DNA of 47,183 nt from Peptostreptococcaceae bacterium (lineage in GTDB: Bacteria; Bacillota; Clostridia; Peptostreptococcales; Acidaminobacteraceae): contig JAMOQG010000127.1 of the NCBI GenBank assembly GCA_027064135.1, forward strand, positions 1 through 47,183, in the 5' to 3' direction. How positions within the stretch are numbered: the stretch's first letter is position 1; each line of letters starts with the position of its first letter. Under the pieces are notes generated by a model. That model worked only from the letters and a program-made list of their open reading frames with translations, ran no database searches and was not told the DNA's origin. This document shows positions 18,699 through 28,111 of the stretch, in pieces. A program made the translations under genes and the position numbers.

Positions 18699-19640
18699 TT
18701 AGAAATTATTTGTTATATAATGTTCTGCTTGAACAGCCGCTATTGCTCCATCAGCCGTTGCAGTTACAACCTGTCTTAATGATTTAACTCTAATATCTCC
18801 AGCTGCAAAAACGCCGTCAACATTAGTTTTCATATCTGGACTAGTTACAATGTAACCTCTTTCCATTTCTACTTTATCAGTAAATAATTCACTATTTGGC
18901 ATAAATCCAATAAATATGAATATTCCAAAAGTACCAAATTCTTCAGGTGCATCTATTACCATATCTTCACCTGTTTTTTTATTTGTTAATACCAATTGTT
19001 CAACAATACCGTCACCACTTATTTCTTTAACAACTGAATCCCAAATAAAATCGATTTTCTCATTTTTAAATGCTTTTTCTTGAATTGATTTAGCAGCTCT
19101 TAATTCATCTCTTCTGTGTACCAGTGTTACTTTAGAAGCAAATTTAGATAAATACATTGCTTCTTCAACAGCAGTATCTCCGCCACCAATACAATATACT
19201 TCCATATCTGTAAAGAAATCAGCATCACATGTTGCACAATAAGAAACGCCTTTGCCTATTAATTCTATTTCTCCAGGAGCTCCCGTTTTTCTAGGTTTTG
19301 CACCTGTTGCAATAATAATTACTTTAGCTTTTAATACAGAATCATCTTCTAATATTAATTCTTTAATTTGGTTATCAAAATCAACTTCTTTAACGCCTTT
19401 TTTCATAAATTCAGCACCAAATTCATTACATTGCTCAACCATTCTAGCAATTAAGCTTGGTCCTGTAGCTTCTGGAATACTACCCGGATAATTTGCAACT
19501 TCATCAGTTGTAACAATTTGTCCACCAGTAGCATTTTTTTCTAAAATTACTACATTCATTCTTGCTCTAGCAGCATATAAACCAGCTGCTAATCCTGCAG
19601 GACCCGCACCAATTATAGCTACATCATAAATCTTTGACAT
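18699..19640 (-). CDS. trxB: Thioredoxin reductase
   Basis: NADPH-dependent flavoprotein that reduces the neighbouring thioredoxin. It has FAD-binding [15 protein letters not shown] near the start, the redox CATC in [18 protein letters not shown]-binding [10 protein letters not shown], and a C-terminal FAAGDI. I start at ATG 19640, preceded by AAGGAGG; the frame extends ten codons further, into the end of grdX. The 313-residue length is normal. Confidence 0.96.
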   Translation of the reverse strand: MSKIYDVAIIGAGPAGLAAGLYAARARMNVVILEKNATGGQIVTTDEVANYPGSIPEATGPSLIARMVEQCNEFGAEFMKKGVKEVDFDNQIKELILEDDSVLKAKVIIIATGAKPRKTGAPGEIELIGKGVSYCATCDADFFTDMEVYCIGGGDTAVEEAMYLSKFASKVTLVHRRDELRAAKSIQEKAFKNEKIDFIWDSVVKEISGDGIVEQLVLTNKKTGEDMVIDAPEEFGTFGIFIFIGFMPNSELFTDKVEMERGYIVTSPDMKTNVDGVFAAGDIRVKSLRQVVTATADGAIAAVQAEHYITNNF

Positions 19641-19653
19641 TTTTACCTCCTTC

Positions 19654-20034
19654 TTAAGTTGCACTTTCAATTGCTCCTGAAATCAAATCAAGATCGATAA
19701 TTGCAAAATCTTTAATTATTTTTTCAGGCCATTTTCTCATTTTTCTATCTCTTAATAATTTTTCAGCCATTTGAATACTCTCTTCAATAATTCTTAAGGA
19801 ATCCATATCCATTTCATTATATTTTCTTTTAGAAATCATTACGGACTTGTAAGGAGTTTCATTCGGTTTAACACTTCCACCAAGTGGATGTGACAATAAT
19901 TTATATCCTATATGAACTTGATCTCTCACATATTTAAGTACATCAATAACTTCTCCTTCTAAAAATTTTATTTCTAGATCAGAAAATTTATCTTCCACCA
20001 AATAATTATTAGTAACAATAATAAATTTTTTCAT
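19654..20034 (-). CDS. grdX: GrdX family protein
   Basis: First gene of the glycine reductase operon, 126 residues, starting MKKFIIVTNNYLVEDKF. GrdX is regularly found at this place in such operons, but its role is not established. The start at 20034 has GAGGAG upstream; an earlier start in the same frame (20052) would lie in the terminator region and is unlikely. No known catalytic motif is visible. The conserved part includes HIGYKLLSHPLGGSVKPNE. Confidence 0.88.
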   Translation of the reverse strand: MKKFIIVTNNYLVEDKFSDLEIKFLEGEVIDVLKYVRDQVHIGYKLLSHPLGGSVKPNETPYKSVMISKRKYNEMDMDSLRIIEESIQMAEKLLRDRKMRKWPEKIIKDFAIIDLDLISGAIESAT

Positions 20035-20044
20035 AATTCTCCTC

Positions 20045-20088
20045 AAAAACAAAAACGAGCAAACGACAAAATACTATGTCATTTGCTC
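20045..20088 (-). terminator. Riboswitch-controlled terminator before grdX
   Basis: GAGCAAATGACA and TGTCGTTTGCTC pair over 12 positions (one G-U), followed by GTTTTTGTTTTTG in the transcript. The first arm overlaps the closing strand of the second glycine aptamer by three bases (20086-20088), so glycine binding should compete with terminator formation. Confidence 0.88.
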
Positions 20089-20275
20089 TGTTATTTACCT
20101 GAGAGTTTCTTTTATCAAAAGATAAAATTGCACCTTCGGTGCTGTTAGTATACAGCTCTCCAGAGATTAGTCCAAAAACGGTCCTTTTACCTGAGAAATT
20201 CCCTTTTTATCGACAAACAAAAAGCTTTTTCCTTCGGTGATTAATTAAATAATTCTCTTCCGAATTTTTCATCCT
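20086..20275 (-). promoter_or_regulatory. Tandem glycine riboswitch
   Basis: Two aptamers lie head to tail in the leader of the glycine reductase operon. Each has the family core: a purine-rich GGAAGAGA or CTCTGGAGAG opening, CACCGAAGG, and CTCAGGTAAA. Aptamer 1 is about 20174-20270 and aptamer 2 is 20086-20165, closed by CTCTG/CAGAG. Glycine riboswitches in front of catabolic genes normally act as ON switches, which fits the terminator that follows. Confidence 0.96.
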
Positions 20276-20280
20276 ATATT

Positions 20281-20591
20281 TAGTTGAACTCCATTGATAA
20301 TCAATTGAATTTAATTACAAATTTATTATACATGATTATCTAAAAAAAAACAAACATTTAATTTATTTTTTAACAAACTTTTGATTCTAAATTAAACACC
20401 ATATTTATAGTTAACAAAACAATTATATTTCTAATTTCTTTTTCAATCATTAGTTATAATATGCAATTATTAATTATGATTATAGGCACTATTGAATGTT
20501 TCTATATTGTATATTCATTTAGAAAAACAGGTTTTTATGTAAAAAAAGACAACTTCAATAATAAAAATCATTATTAAAATCGTCCATTTAA
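20281..20591. other. AT-rich intergenic region between degV and the glycine reductase leader
   Basis: Apart from the glycine reductase promoter at 20325-20353 this stretch is very AT-rich, with no open frame or strong hairpin I can support. The degV stop codon lies at its right edge, with no clear terminator. Confidence 0.5.
20325..20353 (-). promoter_or_regulatory. Promoter of the glycine reductase operon
   Basis: TTGTTT (20348-20353) and TATAAT (20325-20330) are 17 bases apart on the minus strand, about 50 bases before the first aptamer of the riboswitch. Confidence 0.78.
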
Positions 20592-21431
20592 TTATTTTAT
20601 GAATGTAATTGCAATACATCCTGGTCCTGAATGAGTTCCAACAACTGCACCAACATTTGATATTAAAATTTCTCCAACTTCATGTCTATTTTCAATTTCA
20701 GAAATAAAACTTTCAAGATATTTTTCATCTTCTGCGTGAAAAAAACCAATAGTTTTATCTTTAAAATCATATTTATTATCTTCTAAATACTCGAATATAT
20801 AATTCATTGCTTTTTTTCTTCCGCGAACTTTATCAAGTGAAGTTAATTTACCATCTTTTATAGTCAAAATCGGTTTTATTTTAAGTACATTTCCTATTAT
20901 AGCTTCTGTTGCAGATAATCTTCCACCTTTTTGAAGGTATTCTAGTGTATCGACAATAAATAGATTTACTAAGTTTTCAACATTATAATTAATATTTTTA
21001 ATTATTTCATTATACTCAAGACCGTTTTGAACATTTCTAGCTGCATCAATTACAATCAAACCATATCCAAAACTTATTGCCTTTGAATCAATAATTTCAA
21101 TATTATCAGTACTCAATAATTCTTTTGCAATGCCAGCAGCTTCATAAGTTCCACTCATTTTTTTTGACATTGTAATACAAATAATTTGATCGTATTCTTT
21201 AAGGTTTTGTTCAAAAACTTTTTTAAATTCTCCGGGACTAACCTGCGAAGTAGTTGGAAGTTTATCTGAATTCTTAAGTTTTTTAAAAAATTCTTCATTT
21301 GATAAATCAACACCATCAAAATATGTATCATTTCCAAAATTGACACTTAAAGATACAACATCTATATTTAAATCTTTTTGAATTTTTTTTGGTATATCAG
21401 AAACACTATCAGTAATAATTTTTATCTTCAT
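20592..21431 (-). CDS. DegV family fatty-acid-binding protein
   Basis: DegV-domain proteins bind a fatty acid, and some (FakB) present it to the kinase FakA for phosphorylation. The 279-residue protein opens MKIKIITDSVSDIPKK and has the family blocks LPTTSQVSPGEF, MSGTYEAA, VDTLEYLQKGGRLS and the final THSGPGCIAI. No FakA is encoded nearby. I prefer ATG 21431, with GGATGTG upstream, over a GTG three codons earlier. Confidence 0.9.
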   Translation of the reverse strand: MKIKIITDSVSDIPKKIQKDLNIDVVSLSVNFGNDTYFDGVDLSNEEFFKKLKNSDKLPTTSQVSPGEFKKVFEQNLKEYDQIICITMSKKMSGTYEAAGIAKELLSTDNIEIIDSKAISFGYGLIVIDAARNVQNGLEYNEIIKNINYNVENLVNLFIVDTLEYLQKGGRLSATEAIIGNVLKIKPILTIKDGKLTSLDKVRGRKKAMNYIFEYLEDNKYDFKDKTIGFFHAEDEKYLESFISEIENRHEVGEILISNVGAVVGTHSGPGCIAITFIK

Positions 21432-21465
21432 ATATATCACATCCGTTCAATTTATCTATAGCTTA

Positions 21466-21494
21466 CAAAAAACCAGAAGCATCAATGCTTCTGA
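21466..21494 (-). terminator. Terminator after the Na/Pi cotransporter gene
   Basis: CAGAAGCAT and ATGCTTCTG pair closely and are followed by TTTTTTG on the minus strand, just after the cotransporter stop codon. Confidence 0.9.
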
Positions 21495-21501
21495 TTCATT
21501 T

Positions 21502-23139
21502 TTATTCGTTTTTCTCAATTACTGTAAAAGCAATATTTGAAGCGTGGTCTGCAATTCTTTCTAAATTACTTAATATATCCAAAAATACAATCCCTGCTGA
21601 AGGTCCACATTTTCCTTCATTCAATCTTTGGATATGTTTTTTTCTTAATTTTTTCTCAAGCATATCAATTTCACCTTCACGCTCAAGAATCGCTCTTGCA
21701 GTAGTTATACTTCCAGTTGAAATAGAATCAAGTGCTTGCAAATATGATTTTGTAACCCTTTCATACATAAACTCAATTTCTTCTATTGCACTATCCGAAA
21801 ATGAAACATTATTTGAATATTTAAAAATTGCTACTTCTGCAATATTATCACAATGATCTCCAATTCTTTCAAGATCACTAACCGTTCCAAAATATCCTTC
21901 AATTATTTTTCTTTGTTCAGAAGAAATATCTCTTCCTGAAAACTCATACATATATTTAACTATTAAATTTGAAATAACATTGATTCGCTTTTCTAAACTA
22001 AATACATTTTTTGCTAATATTTTTTCTTTACCTAAAATTGCTTCTTTTGATGCATTTAAAGATTTTGTAGTAACATTTCCTAAATGAAGAATTTCTTTTA
22101 ATACCTGTACCATTGCAATAGAAGGAGTTTCTAAAAGTCTATCATCCAAATATTTCAATTCACTATATTTACATTTTTCGTCTCCAGTCTCAGGAATAAA
22201 TTTCTCAACAAGCTTAATTATAAGCCCTGAAAAAGGAAGTAACATAATTGTATTAGTTACATTAAACAATGTATGTGCATTTGCAAGTTGTCTCTCAGGT
22301 TGATCAGAAAGGCCCTTAACAATATTAATAGTTAGAGTTCTAAAAAACACAATAAAAATAACTACACCTGTTACATTGAAAATTAAATGTATCATTGCGG
22401 CTCTTTTTGCATTTTTACTTGCTCCTATACTTGATAACATTGCAGTAACACAAGTTCCAATATTAGAACCTAATACTATAGGAAAAGCTGCTTCAATCGG
22501 TAGTAATCCTTGTGAAGCCAAAGCAACTAAAATTACTGTCGTTGCTGACGAGCTCTGAATGATAGCTGTAATTGCAAATCCTGTAAATACAGCAGATAAT
22601 ATATTCATAAATCCACCACTGCCAAAACTACTTAATAAATCAATAAATCCTTGATATTCTCTTAATGGTTTCATTGCATCTTTCATTACGTCCATACCAA
22701 AGAACAATATTCCAAATCCTATAAGAATCTCTGCATATTGTGCAACTTTTTCGTTTTTTGAAAATAATTTTATCATTACACCTATTCCTATTGCAATAGG
22801 CGCAATTGCTGCTAAATCAAATGCAACTAATTGTGCCGTAAAAGTAGTACCAATATTTGCACCCATAATAATACCAATTGATTGAGTTAAAGTCATTATT
22901 CCTGCATTTACAAAACCAACAACCATTACTGTAGTTGCAGAAGAACTTTGAATAATCATTGTTACAAAAGCTCCAACTACTACACCAAAAAATTTATTTT
23001 GTGTTAATGCTTCAATTATTTTTTCCATTTTATTTCCAGCACTTTGTTCAAGACCATCAGACATTATTTTCATTCCGTAAAGAAATAATCCTAAACCACC
23101 GAAAACTTGAAAAATAATTTTTATAGCTACTGAATTCAT
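21502..23139 (-). CDS. Na+/phosphate cotransporter with C-terminal PhoU-like domain
   Basis: NptA/YjbB-type sodium-dependent phosphate carrier. The first 310 residues hold two inverted halves, each with the QSSSATTVM/ILV signature (IIQSSSATTVMVVGF and IIQSSSATTVILVAL) typical of Na/Pi cotransporters, within several membrane segments. From about residue 340 to the end the protein is soluble and helical, like PhoU (SDLERIGDHCDNIAE and LSNLERIADHASNIA repeats). The start at 23139 has GGAGG. It probably shares a transcript with trmL and the CheX-like gene. Confidence 0.93.
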   Translation of the reverse strand: MNSVAIKIIFQVFGGLGLFLYGMKIMSDGLEQSAGNKMEKIIEALTQNKFFGVVVGAFVTMIIQSSSATTVMVVGFVNAGIMTLTQSIGIIMGANIGTTFTAQLVAFDLAAIAPIAIGIGVMIKLFSKNEKVAQYAEILIGFGILFFGMDVMKDAMKPLREYQGFIDLLSSFGSGGFMNILSAVFTGFAITAIIQSSSATTVILVALASQGLLPIEAAFPIVLGSNIGTCVTAMLSSIGASKNAKRAAMIHLIFNVTGVVIFIVFFRTLTINIVKGLSDQPERQLANAHTLFNVTNTIMLLPFSGLIIKLVEKFIPETGDEKCKYSELKYLDDRLLETPSIAMVQVLKEILHLGNVTTKSLNASKEAILGKEKILAKNVFSLEKRINVISNLIVKYMYEFSGRDISSEQRKIIEGYFGTVSDLERIGDHCDNIAEVAIFKYSNNVSFSDSAIEEIEFMYERVTKSYLQALDSISTGSITTARAILEREGEIDMLEKKLRKKHIQRLNEGKCGPSAGIVFLDILSNLERIADHASNIAFTVIEKNE

Positions 23140-23173
23140 TTTTACCTCCAAAATCTTATCCTTTAATTAAACA

Positions 23174-23638
23174 CTAAAATTTATATCCTAATTGTCTTAA
23201 CGCTTCATATGCAATTATTGCAACTGAATTTGATAAATTCAGAGATCTAACATCTTCATGATTAAGCATTGGAATTTTAATTTCATCATTCTTATACTTT
23301 TCATGTAAACTGTCAGGCAAACCTGCTGTTTCTTTTCCAAACATAACAAAACAACCATTTTCATACTTAACATCAGAATGATATTGGGTTGCTTTAGTAG
23401 TACTTAGAAATATTTTTTCGTTTCCATATTTTTCTAAAAAATCCTCTAAAGATTCATGAATTTCTAAATTTAATAAATGCCAATAATCAAGTCCAGCTCT
23501 TTTTAAACTTTTATCGTCAATATGAAATCCGAGTGGTTTAATCAGATGCAGTTTTATCCCTGTCAGTGCGCAAGTTCTAGCAATATTACCGGTGTTTGGT
23601 GGAATTTCCGGTTGAAATAACACAATATTTATACTCAT
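23174..23638 (-). CDS. trmL: tRNA (cytidine(34)-2'-O)-methyltransferase
   Basis: SPOUT methyltransferase that modifies the wobble base of certain tRNAs. The 154-residue protein has the three family motifs: FQPEIPPNTGNIARTC at residues 8-23, the MFGKETAGLP loop, and the knotted end IPMLNHEDVRSLNLSNSVAI. Length is typical. It lies one base past the CheX-like gene and before the phosphate carrier; the link between them is not obvious. Confidence 0.94.
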   Translation of the reverse strand: MSINIVLFQPEIPPNTGNIARTCALTGIKLHLIKPLGFHIDDKSLKRAGLDYWHLLNLEIHESLEDFLEKYGNEKIFLSTTKATQYHSDVKYENGCFVMFGKETAGLPDSLHEKYKNDEIKIPMLNHEDVRSLNLSNSVAIIAYEALRQLGYKF

Positions 23639-23639
23639 T

Positions 23640-24104
23640 TTAATTTTCCTTTAAAGATATATCATAAATAATATCACCAATTTCTGAATGTAGTGGTAAT
23701 CCAATTGTTTGACTATCACTAAACGATAAACTTATTTCTTTACCTATCATTAATGTCGGTGGTGTAATATCAATTGATATACCTTGATTTGCTATTAAAG
23801 TAGCAGTATTACCCATAATCATATTTCCTAATTCTGATATTGCACTTTTAGACATTTCGTCTAATTCGTTTACTTCCATTCCCATCATCATTTTAGAAGC
23901 AATTTTTTTAGCAATATCCATTTCAAAATTAATAATCACTTGTCCTTTTACTTCTCCAGTAATTCCTACAACTAAAACTACGTCTTTCAAAGCAAAAGGT
24001 GTTTTTTTCACATAAGGTCTTCCAACTTCTAATTCTAAATTCATAGTCATTTTAAATACTTCTTTACTTGCTTTTATAAACGGATTTATATATTCAACTT
24101 TCAT
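23640..24104 (-). CDS. CheX-like chemotaxis phosphatase
   Basis: A 154-residue CheC/CheX/FliY-class protein. Residues of about 86-97, SAISELGNMIMGN, contain the Glu-x2-Asn active-site pattern used to remove phosphate from CheY. The rest shows the alternating strands of the family (DVVLVVGITGEVKGQVII, then ISLSFSDSQTIGLPL). No other che genes are in the window, but a chemoreceptor lies 12 kb away. AGGGTGA precedes the ATG, and a TATAAT box lies a little upstream. Confidence 0.85.
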   Translation of the reverse strand: MKVEYINPFIKASKEVFKMTMNLELEVGRPYVKKTPFALKDVVLVVGITGEVKGQVIINFEMDIAKKIASKMMMGMEVNELDEMSKSAISELGNMIMGNTATLIANQGISIDITPPTLMIGKEISLSFSDSQTIGLPLHSEIGDIIYDISLKEN

Positions 24105-24166
24105 GAGATCACCCTTCCTATATGTTTTTATTATACCAAATATTTACAAATTAATATACAGTATAA

Positions 24167-25318
24167 TTAATTATTTAATAATTTTTCTAAAATCCAAGGC
24201 CTTTTAATATCAATTGCATCTACTGGACACATTTCTTGGCAACAGAAACAGCTAATGCATCCATCCACTATTAGTTTTGGGAAATCACCCTTTTCCATTT
24301 TTATTGTATGCGGAGGGCAAGCATCATAGCAAGCTCTACATTTTATACATTTATCCCAGTTAAAAACTGGTTTTGGTTTAATATAATTATTGATTTTTTT
24401 TGTTATTATTTCAGGTAGAATATTATTTAAAAAATCAATTTTTGCAATTTTAGGTGCATTAAACGGTTTTATATTAAAACTATCAATTTCATCACCAAGT
24501 ATTTCAATATTTTCAATATTAGTAGTCAAATTTCTATTTAATGAATTTTTAATAGTAGGAATACTCTCGCTCTCAATAGAAATTAATTTTGATGCTACAA
24601 TATCAAGATCAAATGGATTATCTGAAACTAAAATTACATTGCTTTTAACAATATCACCATTTGAAGGTCCAGCACCTTCCATCCCAATAATTCCATCCAT
24701 AAATGATAATACGGGATTTGATGCTATACAAACATCAATTAACATATCTGCAAAAGTTTCATATTCTGGCATTTTGAAATGAAATTCAGCTTTCAACATT
24801 CCAGGTATTGTTCCAAACATATTCTTTACTGCGCCTGTATATTTCATCATTCCATGTGTTTTTAATTTACTAAGCGAAATAACTTTATCAACTTTTAAAA
24901 GTCCATCAATCATATCAACACTTTTCAAAAGTTTTCCACCTTCAAAATTAATTTTTCTTGAATCAAAATTCATATTTAATTTTATTTTACTATCTTTAAA
25001 CGCTTCAATATAACCACATTCTTTATAAACTTTCATTAATACTTTTTCATTATATAATCCACCTGGAGAATCGCCAACAATAACTTTATTATTATTTTCA
25101 TTTATTAAATAATTTGCAACAGCTTTTACAAAAACAGGATGAGTGGTTACTCCTTTTTCAGGTTTTTTTGCCATTAACAAATTAGCTTTAATAAATACAG
25201 TTTCGCCTTTTTTAATATATTTTTCAATTCCGCCTAATTCTTTTATTGAATCTTTAATAATTCCATATATCAATTCATAATTATACTCTTTACATTTTTT
25301 TAAATATACTTTTTTCAT
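24167..25318 (-). CDS. DUF362 domain protein with two 4Fe-4S clusters
   Basis: A 383-residue protein. The first 300 residues form a DUF362 domain (FIKANLLMAKKPEKG, VGDSPGG, LSKLKTHGMMKYTGAVKNMFG). The end is a two-cluster ferredoxin with CIKCRACYDACPP and CISCFCCQEMCP. DUF362 proteins are probably redox enzymes, but their reaction is unknown. It lies one base past uppP at the end of the cobalamin gene run; an electron-transfer job there is only a guess. Confidence 0.88.
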   Translation of the reverse strand: MKKVYLKKCKEYNYELIYGIIKDSIKELGGIEKYIKKGETVFIKANLLMAKKPEKGVTTHPVFVKAVANYLINENNNKVIVGDSPGGLYNEKVLMKVYKECGYIEAFKDSKIKLNMNFDSRKINFEGGKLLKSVDMIDGLLKVDKVISLSKLKTHGMMKYTGAVKNMFGTIPGMLKAEFHFKMPEYETFADMLIDVCIASNPVLSFMDGIIGMEGAGPSNGDIVKSNVILVSDNPFDLDIVASKLISIESESIPTIKNSLNRNLTTNIENIEILGDEIDSFNIKPFNAPKIAKIDFLNNILPEIITKKINNYIKPKPVFNWDKCIKCRACYDACPPHTIKMEKGDFPKLIVDGCISCFCCQEMCPVDAIDIKRPWILEKLLNN

Positions 25319-25319
25319 A

Positions 25320-26123
25320 TTATCCCCTTAAAAGTAATAAAACAAGAATTCCCAATATTATACGATAGTATGCAAATACTTTAAAATTATGTTTTTTAAT
25401 ATAATTCATAAGTCCTGCAATTACAACGTATGCAACTACAAACGACACAACAGTCCCAACTATAAGTAAAAACAATTGATTATTTGTCATTATGAAATCT
25501 GCTTTTAATAATTTTAAAAGTGCTGCTCCAGCTAAAGTAGGAATGGCTAAAAAAAACGAAAATTCAGCAGCTACTTTCCTATCAAATCCAACAATTAAAC
25601 CTCCAATAATTGTCGATGCAGAACGCGACATTCCTGGAATAAGTGCAAAACATTGAAATACGCCAACAATAAATGCTTGCTTATATGTAATATTTTTTTC
25701 ACTAATAATCATACTTTTATGTTCTTTACTTTCAACAATAATTAAAATAATTGCACCAGCTATCAATGCCATTGATACTGAAAAAGAATTGAAAAGATAT
25801 TCTTCTATTTTTTCTTCAAATAACACTCCAAGAATTCCCGCTGGTATAATTCCAACTATAACTTTTAACCATAAATCAATATATCTTCTAAAATCAGTTA
25901 AACTTTTAAAATGTTCTTTCTTAGGAAATACTTTATCTTTAAAATATATTAAAACTGATAAAATGGCACCTACTTGAATTACTACTGCAAAAAGATTTGC
26001 AAAAGATCCTGTAAAATTCATATATTCATTTGCTATAATCAAATGTCCCGTTGAAGAAATCGGTAAGAATTCAGTCACACCTTCAATAATTCCTAAAATA
26101 ATTACTTTAATTAAATCTGTCAT
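25320..26123 (-). CDS. uppP: Undecaprenyl-diphosphatase
   Basis: Integral membrane enzyme (BacA/UppP) that recycles undecaprenyl diphosphate for cell wall synthesis. The 267-residue protein has the two hallmark motifs: EGVTEFLPISSTGHLII near the start and PGMSRSASTIIGG near residue 163. Several membrane helices are evident. Its start overlaps the end of cobD by 17 bases, with GGAGG inside cobD, so the two are translated together although the functions are unrelated. Confidence 0.96.
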   Translation of the reverse strand: MTDLIKVIILGIIEGVTEFLPISSTGHLIIANEYMNFTGSFANLFAVVIQVGAILSVLIYFKDKVFPKKEHFKSLTDFRRYIDLWLKVIVGIIPAGILGVLFEEKIEEYLFNSFSVSMALIAGAIILIIVESKEHKSMIISEKNITYKQAFIVGVFQCFALIPGMSRSASTIIGGLIVGFDRKVAAEFSFFLAIPTLAGAALLKLLKADFIMTNNQLFLLIVGTVVSFVVAYVVIAGLMNYIKKHNFKVFAYYRIILGILVLLLLRG

Positions 26124-27174
26124 TCAATTCCTCCTTTATTTTCATTATACTATTAATAAGTTCTCTATTACTAATATTATCTTTAACTGCAACTCTATAA
26201 AATCTATCATTTAATCCAATATAGTTATCACATTTTCTAATAAGTATATTATAATTAAGTAATTCTTTTTTCCAATCAATTTCATATTTACTTTTTAAAA
26301 ATATATAATTTGCAACCGATGAATAAACTTTAAATAAATTTATTTCATTTAATTTTTCAAATAGAAATTTATTTTCTATATATATGTATTCCTTTGTTTT
26401 TAAAATATATTCATTATTATCAAATACATTTATTCCAAATTCATTTGCAAATATATTTACAGACCAAGAATCTCTGTATTTATTTATTTTATTTTTTAAT
26501 TCATTATTCGAAGTAACAAGAAAACCAAGCCTAAGACCTGGTACTGCAAAGAATTTTGTTAAAGATCTAATAATTATTAAATTTTCATATTTTTTTGCTT
26601 TATCAATTAAACTTAATTTATCATCTAAAAAATCCATAAACGATTCATCAAGAATTAAATTAATATTTTTTATTTTTAAATATTCAATTATTTTTATAAT
26701 ATCTTTTTTTTCAATATATTTACCTGTTGGATTATTTGGATTACAAATTATAACATTATCAATATCATTAAAATCAAATTTTAGAAATTCATCAACATTT
26801 AATTGAAAATCATTTTCTTCTAAAAACAAATAATGTTTCACATTTTTATTAAATCGTTTTGAAGCTTTTTCATATTCAACAAATGACGGTGATACTATTA
26901 AAATAGATTTCCCATTAATAAACTCAATAACATTGTGAATTAATTGTATTCCACCGTTTCCAACTACAATATTTTTATAATCAACATCATAATTAGAAGC
27001 TATTTTTTTTCTTAATTTATTATAATCCGGATCAGGATAATTTATTATGTTTTCAATCGAATTATTAATATCCTTAATTAAATTATCAGGCACTCCTAAA
27101 GGATTTATATTTGAGCTAAAATCTATAGTCCCTTTTTTATATTTATAAATATTTCCACCATGTACATAATTCAA
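26107..27174 (-). CDS. cobD: Threonine-phosphate decarboxylase
   Basis: PLP enzyme that makes (R)-1-amino-2-propanol phosphate, the linker between the corrin ring and the lower base. The 355-residue aminotransferase-fold protein begins at TTG 27174 with GAGGTG upstream and reads NYVHGGNIYKYKKG. It contains DFSSNINPLGVP, the substrate-loop CNPNNPTG and the PLP lysine in RSLTKFFAVPGLRLGF. Histidinol-phosphate aminotransferase is similar, but the neighbouring cobalamin genes favour CobD. Confidence 0.92.
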   Translation of the reverse strand: MNYVHGGNIYKYKKGTIDFSSNINPLGVPDNLIKDINNSIENIINYPDPDYNKLRKKIASNYDVDYKNIVVGNGGIQLIHNVIEFINGKSILIVSPSFVEYEKASKRFNKNVKHYLFLEENDFQLNVDEFLKFDFNDIDNVIICNPNNPTGKYIEKKDIIKIIEYLKIKNINLILDESFMDFLDDKLSLIDKAKKYENLIIIRSLTKFFAVPGLRLGFLVTSNNELKNKINKYRDSWSVNIFANEFGINVFDNNEYILKTKEYIYIENKFLFEKLNEINLFKVYSSVANYIFLKSKYEIDWKKELLNYNILIRKCDNYIGLNDRFYRVAVKDNISNRELINSIMKIKEELNDRFN

Positions 27175-27178
27175 ATTA

Positions 27179-28111
27179 TCACCTCAATATATAAACAACA
27201 AACGAGTAAAAACCAAGTGCAATAAAAGAAGTCATATACATAATATCTATTGCTCCAATAATTTTTTCTAAATCAAATTCTTTTTTACTTCCTATCATAG
27301 GTTTCTCTACTTCTTTATCAAAATACTTTAACTTCCCACCAAAACAAACATTAAGTGCTCCTGCAACAGGTGCTTCGGAATAACCGCTATTTGGTGATTC
27401 TGATTTTCTTTTATCCCTTTTTAATGTCTTTATAGCTTCTTTATAATCATATTTTAAAAGAAATGCTGCAATTATTATAAAACCCGAAGTTATTCTTGCA
27501 GGAATATAATTTAAAATATCATCAAATTTTGCTGAATAATAACCAAAATCACTATATCTATCATTTTTATACCCAACCATAGAATCAAGGGTATTAACAC
27601 TTTTATAAAAAAAACCAAGTGGCGCTCCACCTAAAAAAATATAAAACAATGGTGAGGTAATTCCATCAACAATATTTTCAGCAATAGTTTCAATTACAGA
27701 CATTATAATTTGATCTTTATCCAAATTTGATGTATCCCTTGTAACAAGCATTGAAAGTTCAAATCTTGCTTTTTCAATATCATTGTCTTTTAATGCTCTA
27801 TATACTTTTAATGGTTCATCTTTTAAACCTTTAATAGCAAGAATTTCAAGAACAAATAATGCGTTCGCAAAAAAAACTAAATAATAACTTGCACTTGCAA
27901 ATACATATAAAATCATATATGGCACTATAAATGAAATAACAGAAACTAGAATAAGCAAAATTAAACCAGAACTTTTTTTATCCACATTTGAATCATATAA
28001 TTTACTTTCAAAGAAACTAATCATATTTCCAATATGCACTATAGGATGAGTAACAAACGGAATTTGACCTATAAGCAAATTCATTATAACACCTAAATAT
28101 ATACTAGTCAT
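27179..28111 (-). CDS. cbiB: Adenosylcobinamide-phosphate synthase
   Basis: Membrane protein that attaches the aminopropanol (or its phosphate) to adenosylcobyric acid. The 310-residue protein shows HPIVHIGNMISFFE near the start, the family core ENIVDGITSPLFY, NTLDSMVGYKNDRY and SPNSGYSEAPVAGAL, and several membrane segments. ATG 28111 has GAGGG upstream and overlaps the cbiP stop by eight bases; ATG nine codons later is also possible. Confidence 0.93.
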   Translation of the reverse strand: MTSIYLGVIMNLLIGQIPFVTHPIVHIGNMISFFESKLYDSNVDKKSSGLILLILVSVISFIVPYMILYVFASASYYLVFFANALFVLEILAIKGLKDEPLKVYRALKDNDIEKARFELSMLVTRDTSNLDKDQIIMSVIETIAENIVDGITSPLFYIFLGGAPLGFFYKSVNTLDSMVGYKNDRYSDFGYYSAKFDDILNYIPARITSGFIIIAAFLLKYDYKEAIKTLKRDKRKSESPNSGYSEAPVAGALNVCFGGKLKYFDKEVEKPMIGSKKEFDLEKIIGAIDIMYMTSFIALGFYSFVVYILR

